DNA from: Chitinophagaceae bacterium
GTDB lineage: Bacteria; Bacteroidota; Bacteroidia; Chitinophagales; Chitinophagaceae
Assembly (NCBI GenBank): GCA_016720745.1
Contig: JADKKA010000019.1
Location: 372,001-436,000, forward strand
Reading direction: 5' to 3'
DNA length: 64,000 nucleotides
Below the pieces are notes generated by a model. The model was not told the origin of the DNA, ran no database searches, and saw only the letters and a list, made by a program, of their open reading frames with translations. Shown here one piece after another: positions 33,839-41,931 of this stretch. The translations under genes and the position numbers were made by a program. Position 1 is the stretch's first letter; every line of letters starts with the position of its first letter.

Positions 33839-35875
33839 CCTGATCAGCGTTACCGTGCCTTTTTTAAACACAGGTTGTTTGGTATCGCGATGGGTATAAC
33901 TGAGCATCCATACATAAACCCCGGTGGGCTGTACCTGTCCATTGATCCGGCCATCCCATTTTTCCTGCCAGTTGCGGGAAGAGAATACCAGCTGCCCCCA
34001 GCGGTTGTACACTTTGAACTGATACTGATCTGCTTTTAAAGCATTATGCGGGCGGAAATAATCATTAAGACCATCATTGTTGGGGGTAAAGGCTGTAGGT
34101 ACATCAATATAACAATGATCGAGAACGGTCAGGGTTTTTCGGGCACTGTCGCTACAGCCCAGGGTGAGATTGGTCACTTTCAGTTTTACGGTATAGTAGG
34201 CTTCCCGGTTTAAGGTAGGAAAAAGAAAAGGTGGCGGGTCTTTCAGAATGGTCGATCCAACAACATCGTAGGTCCAGTTCCAGAGATCAATATTTCCGGT
34301 ACTGTTATTCGTGACGGACAATCGGTCTTCCGGACAAATCACATTCACCATATCAAAGGCTGCTTTTACCTCGTTGTCCAGTGTAATGACAGCTGAGGAT
34401 GTGTCAGAACAGGTTCCATTGCTCACCATCAGTTTTACATTGTTGGTACTGCTGGCCGGCCACACAATAATATGGGACTGGGTGGTTACAGGAGGATCCG
34501 AATTGAAATTCCAGAGCCAGTTATTTACATCATGCAACCCGTCGTGGGAAAAAAGCAAGGTGTCGCGCTGACACCCATATAATAACTGATATGTAAAATC
34601 AGCATTCACTGTATCAGCGGTGATAAATGTGAAAGACTGAGGAAGAATGGGCTGGCCGCAAATATCAAAAACAGGAGTGCCATCTGCTCCCGGTTGAACT
34701 GAAAGAGTATAGTTCCCTTTAGTATACAGCGGTGAAGCAAATTTCAAAATGATATAATCCGTGAAATCATTAACACAGTTTCCACTGGCACTTATCACTG
34801 TTACAGGAGTTGGACCAGTGACCGTGAAATCTGAACCAGAACCTGTGATAGTAGAGCAACGGATTTTTTTGGGGTAGTAAACTAAAACCGAATCTGTAGC
34901 ACAAGCGGGTTTGCCTACACTATCGGCGAAAATGGGCTGGGGGATGGTATAGTTAAAGCTGATTTTATCGCCAACAGGAATTGAATTGTCACAATTATCT
35001 TTCAGGGTATTCCCATCGCTTCCGTTACTGATTATTAAGTCGTATGTACCACTAATCAGTGGCGCTGCCAGTGTGAGTGTGATTTCGTCAAAATCAAATC
35101 CAAAAGCACAGGAATCCGGTGCGGCAGCAGTAATCGTAGTAATGGCTGGAGATAAACTAAACTCAGATCCGGTTGATGTCAGTGTGGCGCACTTTACTTT
35201 TTTGTTCAGCTTAACGGTGATGGTGGTTCCATCGCAACTGGTAGACACACTGGATTGTGCCGGAATTTTTGGATCCGTGATCGACGCTGTACCACCGCCA
35301 AATGAGAGGTCATACCCACTCTGGCCATCGGTAAAATGGCTGATCATGAGCAGGTATTCATGGCCTGCGATCAGGGTTGGCATTTGGGCAAATGCATTCC
35401 TGTTATCCCTTGGATCAGAAGCACACTGAATTCCGCTGACCCCGCTGTTGGATGCTCCTGTATTGCCATATGTGCCTGCCCAGTTCCCGGCAACCACGAG
35501 TGAGGGGTCAGAAAATACGGCAATCGGGTTACGGCCGGTGATATCCCATAATTGCCAGTCATAATCCTCATTCCCTGCCAGGGGCTTTATCAGAAATCCT
35601 AAAGATCCGGAGGTATAGCAGGTGAATTTATAAAAGAAGGGATTTTTATTCTGATAAGCGGCTCCGCCCGGCTGACTGGAACAACCCGGGACAAAAATAT
35701 CATTGGTCGCACAAAGAGGAACCGTGTTTTGCCTGAATACAGTAGTGGCACAAACAGGAAATGCTGTAGATGGAGTTTGTCCAAGATTCGAACAGGCCTG
35801 TCCTGCAGTCAGGAATGACCAGAGGATAAAAGCGAAAAAGAAAATACCGAACCGGTACTGATGCGGGATGTTCAT
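33836..35875 (-). CDS. Secreted protein with duplicated Ig-like domains and T9SS type B sorting domain
   Basis: A 679-residue protein from ATG 35875 (MNIPHQYRFGIFFFAFILWS). The 40-residue upstream extension would bury the signal peptide and is rejected. An N-terminal cysteine-rich beta domain (about 28-205) is followed by two tandem homologous domains of about 105 residues. The first has KKVKCATLTSTGSEF and the second KKIRCSTITGSGSDF, each with a later conserved cysteine and YDL/YTL strand. A PKD-like segment follows (NNWLWNFNSDPPVTT), then the type B sorting domain: VPTAFTPNNDGLNDYF, YNRWGQLVF and a final FKKGTVTLIR. Likely T9SS cargo. Confidence 0.87.
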   Translation of the reverse strand: MNIPHQYRFGIFFFAFILWSFLTAGQACSNLGQTPSTAFPVCATTVFRQNTVPLCATNDIFVPGCSSQPGGAAYQNKNPFFYKFTCYTSGSLGFLIKPLAGNEDYDWQLWDITGRNPIAVFSDPSLVVAGNWAGTYGNTGASNSGVSGIQCASDPRDNRNAFAQMPTLIAGHEYLLMISHFTDGQSGYDLSFGGGTASITDPKIPAQSSVSTSCDGTTITVKLNKKVKCATLTSTGSEFSLSPAITTITAAAPDSCAFGFDFDEITLTLAAPLISGTYDLIISNGSDGNTLKDNCDNSIPVGDKISFNYTIPQPIFADSVGKPACATDSVLVYYPKKIRCSTITGSGSDFTVTGPTPVTVISASGNCVNDFTDYIILKFASPLYTKGNYTLSVQPGADGTPVFDICGQPILPQSFTFITADTVNADFTYQLLYGCQRDTLLFSHDGLHDVNNWLWNFNSDPPVTTQSHIIVWPASSTNNVKLMVSNGTCSDTSSAVITLDNEVKAAFDMVNVICPEDRLSVTNNSTGNIDLWNWTYDVVGSTILKDPPPFLFPTLNREAYYTVKLKVTNLTLGCSDSARKTLTVLDHCYIDVPTAFTPNNDGLNDYFRPHNALKADQYQFKVYNRWGQLVFSSRNWQEKWDGRINGQVQPTGVYVWMLSYTHRDTKQPVFKKGTVTLIR

Positions 35876-35957
35876 AGCTATCACTAAATGATAAGGTAAC
35901 CGTATTAACGGAACTAAAGACAACTTTATGCGCAAAAATGTTGCCTCTGATTGCCCG

Positions 35958-37085
35958 TTATGATAACCGGTAAATTTTGCCGGGCAAAGATACAATCACA
36001 TTCTCTAATTCAAGGCGGAGAATGGCTGCCGCTACAGCACCATTACTAAGCCCGCTCCGGAAATTTAGTTCGTCAATATGTACTGTTTCTTTTTCCTGTA
36101 GAATGGCAATGACGGCTTTTTCATCTCTACTCAGCTCAATGAACAATTCTTTCTGGACTTTGGCTCTCCCTTTTTTTTTGCCCTGCCCCGGGTTCTCTTC
36201 AATATCATCTTCCCAGCCCATGAATTGCAGTAAATCACCGGCACTTTGCAGTAACTGGGCTTTATTGGTACTGATCAGGTAATTGCAACCGGCACTTTTG
36301 AGGTCATGGATCCTTCCGGGTATGGCAAACACATCCCGGTTATAACTATTCGCCAGTTCGGCGGTAATCATACTGCCCCCCTTGAGATCGGTTTCAATCA
36401 CGATAGTAGCATCACAACAGCCAGCTACTACCCGGTTTCTGCTGGGGAAATGGTGTTTATCTGGTTTGGTCCCACTCCTGAATTCAGTGAGCAGCCCACC
36501 CTGTTGCGCAATCATGTCTTTGGCAAGTGCCGCATGCTCAGGAGGGTACATTTTGTCGAGTCCATGGGCCAGTACACCTATTGTTGGCAGTCCGTTTTTC
36601 AGGGCCGCTTTATGTGCCAGTGCATCTACACCAAAGGCCAATCCACTCATGATGGTAACTTTATTTGACACCAGTTCCTTTACCAGTTTCTCTGTGACCT
36701 GCCTGGCATAATCAGTATTATTTCTTGTGCCGATGATATTAATGACCCGGGGTACATTCAGGTTGGCATTCCCTTTATAGTACAAAAGAGTAGGGGAGTC
36801 GTAACAATTCAGGAGCCTCCTGGGATAGTTTTCGTCTGTAAGAAATAAGGGGGTGATCCGGTATTTTTCCATGAATCGGATCTCTTTTTCCGCCCGCGAA
36901 AAATGATTGAAATCGCGGATCGACTGTGCTTTCACCGGTCCGATTCCCTCAATCTTTTCGAGGAATCTTTTTTTGGCATGAAATATTTCTTCGGGTTCGC
37001 AACATTGCAATAGAAATTTGGCCTGTACAGGTCCGATATTGGGAACCATGGTGAGGGCCACCCTATATAAAATATCCGGTGTCAT
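35958..37085 (-). CDS. dprA: DNA-processing protein DprA
   Basis: Loads RecA on incoming single-stranded DNA during natural transformation. ATG 37085 gives 375 residues; a GTG at 37121 is an alternative. An N-terminal helix-hairpin-helix region (MVPNIGPVQAKFLL, KIEGIGPVKAQSI) precedes the Rossmann-like DprA/Smf core with IIGTRNNTDYAR, MSGLAFGVDALAHKAAL, GVLAHGLDKMYPPEH and FPSRNRVVAG. A C-terminal winged-helix domain (about 300-375) ends the protein. DprA is also widespread in species not known to be competent, so its presence alone does not show competence. Confidence 0.95.
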   Translation of the reverse strand: MTPDILYRVALTMVPNIGPVQAKFLLQCCEPEEIFHAKKRFLEKIEGIGPVKAQSIRDFNHFSRAEKEIRFMEKYRITPLFLTDENYPRRLLNCYDSPTLLYYKGNANLNVPRVINIIGTRNNTDYARQVTEKLVKELVSNKVTIMSGLAFGVDALAHKAALKNGLPTIGVLAHGLDKMYPPEHAALAKDMIAQQGGLLTEFRSGTKPDKHHFPSRNRVVAGCCDATIVIETDLKGGSMITAELANSYNRDVFAIPGRIHDLKSAGCNYLISTNKAQLLQSAGDLLQFMGWEDDIEENPGQGKKKGRAKVQKELFIELSRDEKAVIAILQEKETVHIDELNFRSGLSNGAVAAAILRLELENVIVSLPGKIYRLS

Positions 37086-37190
37086 TGGCTGATGGGGCTT
37101 TCGGCCAAATTTAACCGGCACATCAGCTATGCCGAAAAAATCGCACAGTTGTAAAGCGGAGCGGAGGATGTTTTTGCGAAAGGCCAGCCT

Positions 37191-39119
37191 TTATTTTCCA
37201 ATGACTTTTAGCTCTGTTCGGCGGTTTTGTGCCCGGCCTTCTTCTGTTTTATTATCTGCCACTGGTTTGCTGGCACCATAGCCTTTGGCCACCAGTCTTG
37301 TTACTGGAATTTTTTTAGCCACCAGGTAGTTGACGACTGCTTTTGCCCTGTTATTACTCAATGTCAGATTATCTGCTGCTGTACCTACATTATCGGTATG
37401 GCCACCGATTTCAATCCGCAAACCGGGATTATCCAGTAATAAACGGGCCAGTATATCAAGTTCTGCTTCTGATGCAGGTTGCAGTGTTGCCTTATTCACT
37501 TCAAAGAATATATTTCGCAGCACCACATTGGTATTGACTTCAATCGGGGAGAGTGCAATATCTTTCCGGTAAATGGAATCCGGCGACTTGTTGGCCAGCA
37601 GGTACTGATCAGAATAAAACAGGTATCCCTTTTTATTCACACTGAAAGAATAGTCGCGTCCTACAGGAAGCGTCATAAAGAAATGGCCAGCTGTATCTGT
37701 TTGCACCTGGCTGAATAATTGTTTTGTAGACAGATCGGTTAGTTCTACAGAGGATGAAATGCCGTTTAATGTTTTTTGATCAAATACTTTTCCTTTTACC
37801 CAGAGTGTTTTGGCAGGTCTGATGTCTTCCCTTAATTCAAAGCTGTAAAGATCCAATCCGCCACGGGTATCCGTCCGGTCACTCGCGTAATAAGCCGTCT
37901 TGCCATCAGCGGCAATAAATAATGTCCCTTCTTTGTCCACTGTATTGATCGGGTAGCCCAGATTCACCGGCTGTGACCAGCTGCCATCAGGTTGTTTGCG
38001 AACATAAAAAAGATCATCATCGCCATAACCCGGCCAGTGATTAGAAGTAAAGTATAATGTCTGGTTGTCGGCATGAATAAAGGGACATTGGTCATCTCCT
38101 GAGGTGTTTACGGCAGACCCCAGGTTTTCGGGGGCGCTGAAATAACCATTGGGTTGCAGGCGACTTACATAAATATCAATTCCGCCATAACCACCTGGCC
38201 GGCGACTGGAAAAATAAAGATCCTTGCCATCCGGTGATAAGGAGGGTTGTGATTCCCATTGATCAGTATTGATCCGGCTGCCGAAATGATAAGTGTCTTC
38301 CCAGCCATTGGGAGTCAGCTGGGCCATGTAGAGATCGTAATTGCCATAGCTGTCTTTTCTTCCATTGGCAGAATAAATCATCCATTGTCCGTCTGCTGAA
38401 AGTGTTTGGGCTGCTTCACTCTGCGGAGAATTGATGGTGCCTCCGGCCGCCGATGCAGGAGTCCATTCCCCATTGATTTTTTTGCTGATATAAAAATCTT
38501 CGTTTTGTCCGTTGACCCGGCGGGTAAAGACCAATTCAGATCCGTCAATACTGATATAGGGCCAGTACTCTAATGCACCGGAGTTGACGGTAGTTCCCAG
38601 GTTTTTTGGGGCAAACAAATAATTCTTCCCCTTATTGGCTGCTGCATAGGCTACAGCGAATTCATAACTCTTTTTTTGCTTATTGATTTTTTCAATCGTG
38701 GTAGGGTTCTTTGGTGTTCTTTTAGAGAGATAATCGTTAATAGCAGCAAGGGCTTTTTCAAATTCTCCATTACCAGCGAGTTTTGCTGCATAGGCCGGTT
38801 TGAAATCAATGGTATAAGCCGTGTCGATCGCAAAAGCTTTTTCATAAGTACTGATGCTCTCGGGATAGTTTTTTAGTTTGCCATAAATCACTGCCAGGGC
38901 CAGATAGGCTTCTACAAAATTTTTATCCGTGGCAATTGCCTCCCCGAGTAAACCGGCGGCAATCACGAAGTTGCCGTCTTCCGCTCTTTGCTGTGCCTGA
39001 GTATAAAGGGTCATTGCCTTTTTGCTGATCTTGTCGGGGTCATAAGGTTGTGCCTGGGCTGAAAAGGAGCAAAGGGTAATCAGCAGAAAAAATAAGCGGT
39101 ATATGAAACTTGGCTGCAT
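37191..39119 (-). CDS. PorE-like TPR / beta-propeller / OmpA-domain protein
   Basis: A 642-residue exported protein. Signal peptide 1-23. TPR repeats (about 30-140; NFVIAAGLLGEAIATDKNFV). Six-bladed PD40-type propeller (about 165-430) with repeated blades such as ADGQWMIYSANG, PDGKDLYFSSRRPGGYGGID and ADGKTAYYASDR. Carboxypeptidase-regulatory-like domain (about 440-515). C-terminal OmpA peptidoglycan-binding domain (about 535-642; IEIGGHTDNVGTAADN). This order matches PorE, the T9SS-associated protein that attaches the machinery to peptidoglycan, but Bacteroidota often have several such proteins, so the symbol is not given. It is an isolated gene upstream of dprA. Confidence 0.88.
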   Translation of the reverse strand: MQPSFIYRLFFLLITLCSFSAQAQPYDPDKISKKAMTLYTQAQQRAEDGNFVIAAGLLGEAIATDKNFVEAYLALAVIYGKLKNYPESISTYEKAFAIDTAYTIDFKPAYAAKLAGNGEFEKALAAINDYLSKRTPKNPTTIEKINKQKKSYEFAVAYAAANKGKNYLFAPKNLGTTVNSGALEYWPYISIDGSELVFTRRVNGQNEDFYISKKINGEWTPASAAGGTINSPQSEAAQTLSADGQWMIYSANGRKDSYGNYDLYMAQLTPNGWEDTYHFGSRINTDQWESQPSLSPDGKDLYFSSRRPGGYGGIDIYVSRLQPNGYFSAPENLGSAVNTSGDDQCPFIHADNQTLYFTSNHWPGYGDDDLFYVRKQPDGSWSQPVNLGYPINTVDKEGTLFIAADGKTAYYASDRTDTRGGLDLYSFELREDIRPAKTLWVKGKVFDQKTLNGISSSVELTDLSTKQLFSQVQTDTAGHFFMTLPVGRDYSFSVNKKGYLFYSDQYLLANKSPDSIYRKDIALSPIEVNTNVVLRNIFFEVNKATLQPASEAELDILARLLLDNPGLRIEIGGHTDNVGTAADNLTLSNNRAKAVVNYLVAKKIPVTRLVAKGYGASKPVADNKTEEGRAQNRRTELKVIGK

Positions 39120-39233
39120 GCAGGAAATTGTGATTGTATAACGAAACTACTCCATTTTTATTCCTGATAATAGAGTAAAAAAAGGGTAAAATGGTTGTCA
39201 GATTGCCTGGCAGGACCGGGAGGGTCGGTATGC

Positions 39234-39830
39234 TTAAGGTACCTGAATGTATTTATGTAATTGCAGACTGAGTTCCCAGCGGGGGTTTGCTTTAATGTAT
39301 TCCACCATCAGCGGAGTCATTAAGGATGCTTTGTCCCATTCAGGCTGAAGATAAAGTTTACAGCTGGGGTTTGTTTTTTCAGCATACAATTCAGCCCATT
39401 CAAAGTCTGATTTGTTGAACACTACTACTTTTAATTCATTGGCCAATGGAACAATTTCCGGCAAAGGCGCTTTGAATTTTTTAGGAGATAAACAGATCCA
39501 GTCCCATGTTCCGCTCAATGGGTGGGCTCCGGATGTTTCAATATGTGTTTTTAACCCGGCCCTCTGTAATTCAGTGGTCAGCACATCCAGTTGATGCATC
39601 AGGGGTTCGCCTCCGGTGATCACCACGACTTCCGCCGGGGTAGCTTTTACAAGGTTCACCAGATCGTCAGTGTCCATCAACGGATGAGCCCCGGCATCCC
39701 AGCTATCTTTTACATCACACCATACACAACCCACATCACAGCCACCCAGCCGGATAAAATAAGCGGCCCTGCCCTGGTGAAAACCTTCACCCTGGATGGT
39801 ATAGAAATGTTCCATGACTGGGAGGAGCAT
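39234..39830 (-). CDS. queE: 7-carboxy-7-deazaguanine synthase (radical SAM)
   Basis: Radical SAM enzyme turning 6-carboxytetrahydropterin into 7-carboxy-7-deazaguanine on the route to queuosine. The 198-residue protein has the substrate loop HFYTIQGEGFHQGRAAYF and cluster ligands C31, C35 and C38 (GGCDVGCVWCD). It also has GGEP near ITGGEPLMH and the C-terminal LSLQLHKYIQVP. The short length fits QueE. It depends on the 6-carboxytetrahydropterin product of QueD, so one of the two PTPS paralogues at 6.8-7.7 kb may serve it, despite their pyruvoyl-type spacing. Confidence 0.93.
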   Translation of the reverse strand: MLLPVMEHFYTIQGEGFHQGRAAYFIRLGGCDVGCVWCDVKDSWDAGAHPLMDTDDLVNLVKATPAEVVVITGGEPLMHQLDVLTTELQRAGLKTHIETSGAHPLSGTWDWICLSPKKFKAPLPEIVPLANELKVVVFNKSDFEWAELYAEKTNPSCKLYLQPEWDKASLMTPLMVEYIKANPRWELSLQLHKYIQVP

Positions 39831-39851
39831 GCCTTGAAAGTTTATTTAGAA

Positions 39852-40097
39852 GATACAAGAAACAAAAATCAAATAAGCACCAGGCAATAAGCTAAAAAGT
39901 CTTCGGATTGTTCGTTGTTAAATGCGATTAGCGTTATTTTTTCAATTTTTTGCCCGCCTTTCAATAGTAGGGTTCTTGTTTTTTGCTTTTTTGCTTCTTG
40001 TTTTTTGGTTCTTGTTTGCTTCTTGTATCTTGGTTCTTTTTTGCTTCTTGTATCTTGTTTCTTTTTTTGTTTCTTGCTATTTGTTTCTTGTTATCTT
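39852..40097. repeat. Large heptamer array of TTCTTGT type with an inverted flank
   Basis: From 39971 to 40097 the plus strand carries TTCTTG or TTTTTG words whose final G recurs at 7-bp steps: 39978, 39985, then 39993, 40000, 40007, 40014, 40025, 40032, then 40043, 40050, 40057, then 40069, 40076, 40083, 40090. A few steps differ (8, 11 or 12). The left edge (39852-39872) has the reverse-complement units GATACAA, GAAACAA and AAATCAA. The array stretches from just upstream of queE to 3 bp before the folD stop. The same unit type occurs at 420-468. Confidence 0.88.
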
Positions 40098-40100
40098 TTT

Positions 40101-40976
40101 TTAATTCTTCAATTTGCAGGAAACAAATGTATTTTTCATAAGGGCTGCAATCGTCATTGGGCCTACTCCGCCGGGTACTGGTGTGATCCAGGAGCATTTA
40201 GGGGCTACAGATTCAAAATGTACATCACCTTTCAGTTTGAAGCCTGTTTTTCTGGAGCTGTCTTCCACACGGGTGATTCCCACATCCACTACTACTGCGC
40301 CATCTTTCACCATATCAGCAGTAACAAACTCCGGCTTGCCAAGCGCTGCTACAATGATATCGGCCTGCAGGCAGAGTTCTTTCAGGTTTTTAGTATGGGA
40401 ATGACAAATGGTAACCGTGCAATTGCCCGGGTTGCTGTTGCTGCTGAGCAGGATACTCATGGGGCGGCCCACAATATTACTTCTGCCGACCACTACAGCA
40501 TGTTTACCCTTTGTTTCTACTTTGAAATGTTCGAGTAAAAGCATGATGCCATGAGGCGTTGCCGGAACAAAAGAAGGCAGGCCCTGGAGCATTTTACCAA
40601 TATTGACAGGGTGAAACCCGTCCACATCTTTATCGGGATCAATCGCATCGATCACATCACTTTCCCGGATATGTTTAGGAAGGGGAAGCTGCACAAGGAT
40701 GCCATCCACATCCGGGTCATTATTCAGCTCCTGTACTTTTTCCAGCAGCTTTACAGAAGGGATATCTGCCTCAAACCGGACCAGGGTGGATTTAAAACCT
40801 ACTTCATCACAGGCTTTTACCTTGGCCGCCACATAAGTTTCGCTGGCCCCGTTATTGCCAACAAGGATGGCAGCCAGGTGTGGTATTTTTTTCCCCTCCA
40901 CCGCCAGTTGGGCCACTTCCATTTTCAATTCGTCTTTAATGGCCTGTGCGGCCTTTTTTCCATCCAGTATTTCCAT
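40101..40976 (-). CDS. folD: Bifunctional methylenetetrahydrofolate dehydrogenase / methenyltetrahydrofolate cyclohydrolase
   Basis: Interconverts one-carbon tetrahydrofolate forms using NADP, 291 residues. Signatures are SETYVAAKVKACDEVGF with the catalytic lysine region, GILVQLPLPKHI, DPDKDVDGFHPVN and the cofactor loop VVVGRSNIVGRPMSILL. The C-terminus has VPGGVGPMTIAALMKNT. Length and motifs are standard. The last residues and stop run into the heptamer array. The start is preceded by a -7 element 4 bp away. Confidence 0.96.
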   Translation of the reverse strand: MEILDGKKAAQAIKDELKMEVAQLAVEGKKIPHLAAILVGNNGASETYVAAKVKACDEVGFKSTLVRFEADIPSVKLLEKVQELNNDPDVDGILVQLPLPKHIRESDVIDAIDPDKDVDGFHPVNIGKMLQGLPSFVPATPHGIMLLLEHFKVETKGKHAVVVGRSNIVGRPMSILLSSNSNPGNCTVTICHSHTKNLKELCLQADIIVAALGKPEFVTADMVKDGAVVVDVGITRVEDSSRKTGFKLKGDVHFESVAPKCSWITPVPGGVGPMTIAALMKNTFVSCKLKN

Positions 40977-40980
40977 GGCG

Positions 40981-40988
40981 CAAATGTA
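40981..40988 (-). promoter_or_regulatory. -7 element (TACATTTG) at the folD start
   Basis: Exact TAnnTTTG match on the minus strand, ending 4 bp before the folD ATG, so the message would be almost leaderless. No clear TTG at -33 spacing. Confidence 0.45.
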
Positions 40989-41079
40989 GGATTTGTGACA
41001 CGGTATTCATCCGGTTTACTGTACGGTTATTTTGGGCCGGGGGGTACCCGTATTACCTTCCCTTTCAAAATAAAACAGG

Positions 41080-41931
41080 ATGGGAAAGATTATTTTATTA
41101 CTCCTGCTGCACCTGGCAATCTCCCTGCCGGCACAGACAATAAGAAGACCTGTGGCGGCCAGTTTTGCCGGAACAGGGGCATATAGTAAAAGGCAGGCAG
41201 ATGCCTTATCAGGAATGATTAATCAGGCTTCAATGGCCGGATTCAATCGTTTCAAGGCTGTCCTTTATGCGGAAAAAAGATACCTGCTGCAGGAATGGCA
41301 ACAATTGCAGGTGGCGGCCAGTACGCCCCTGCAGTCCGGCCAGATTGGAATGCATCTCTTGTACAGTGGTTCATCGGGATACCGGGAAACACAGGCTGGC
41401 CTGGCCTATGCCAGGAACATCGGCAGTAAACTGGATGCAGGTGTTCAGTTTAATTATCATAGTATGGGAATCGGCGGCATTTATGGATCTGCGTCTGCTA
41501 TATCTTTTGAGGCGGGCACAATCCTGCACCTATCTGATAAAGTGCATGCAGGTGTACATATCAATAATCCGATCGGAGGAAAATGGAGTAAAGAGGGAAG
41601 CGGGAAATTACCGGCTGTTTATAGTTTCGGAATAGGCTATGATGCGTCTGCCATTTTTTTCGCAGGAATGGAAATGGTAAAAGAAGAGGATCAGCCAGTG
41701 AGCATACAGGCAGGATTCGGGTATCAGCCGCTCCCTTTGATACGCATCAGGGCCGGTGTTGCCACTGCCACGGCATCTGCCTGGATGACCCTGGGGATAC
41801 AATGGAAGGGCTGGGGTCTGGATATGGCGGCTGCTTATCATCCGCAACTGGGAATTAGTCCGGGTATTTTATTATCAGTCACTGGTACAAAAAGTAAGAA
41901 ACATCAGGAAACTAAAACCCAATTGCAATGA
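41080..41931 (+). CDS. PorV/PorQ-like outer-membrane barrel protein, partner of the downstream HhH barrel
   Basis: A 283-residue protein with a signal peptide (LLLLHLAISLPAQ) and a mature sequence of short amphipathic strands: AGLAYARNIGSKLDAGVQFN, VHAGVHINNPIGGKW, IQAGFGYQPLPLIRIRAGV and GLDMAAAYHPQLGISPGI. This pattern and the N-terminal SFAGTGAYSKRQADALSG resemble the FadL-fold PorV/PorQ proteins of Bacteroidota. An exact family is not certain. The stop codon overlaps the next gene's ATG (ATGA at 41928-41931), so the two products are probably made in a fixed ratio and may work together in the outer membrane. Confidence 0.65.
   Translation: MGKIILLLLLHLAISLPAQTIRRPVAASFAGTGAYSKRQADALSGMINQASMAGFNRFKAVLYAEKRYLLQEWQQLQVAASTPLQSGQIGMHLLYSGSSGYRETQAGLAYARNIGSKLDAGVQFNYHSMGIGGIYGSASAISFEAGTILHLSDKVHAGVHINNPIGGKWSKEGSGKLPAVYSFGIGYDASAIFFAGMEMVKEEDQPVSIQAGFGYQPLPLIRIRAGVATATASAWMTLGIQWKGWGLDMAAAYHPQLGISPGILLSVTGTKSKKHQETKTQLQ

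Noticed and set aside
35876..35995. N-terminal 40-residue extension of the second T9SS type B protein
   Set aside because: It would place the clear signal peptide in the interior. The ATG at 35875 is directly in front of the signal peptide.
41027..41060. TATTTTGG and TACCTTCC as promoters for the HhH operon
   Set aside because: Both deviate from TAnnTTTG and have no TTG at the proper distance, so they were not listed as features.
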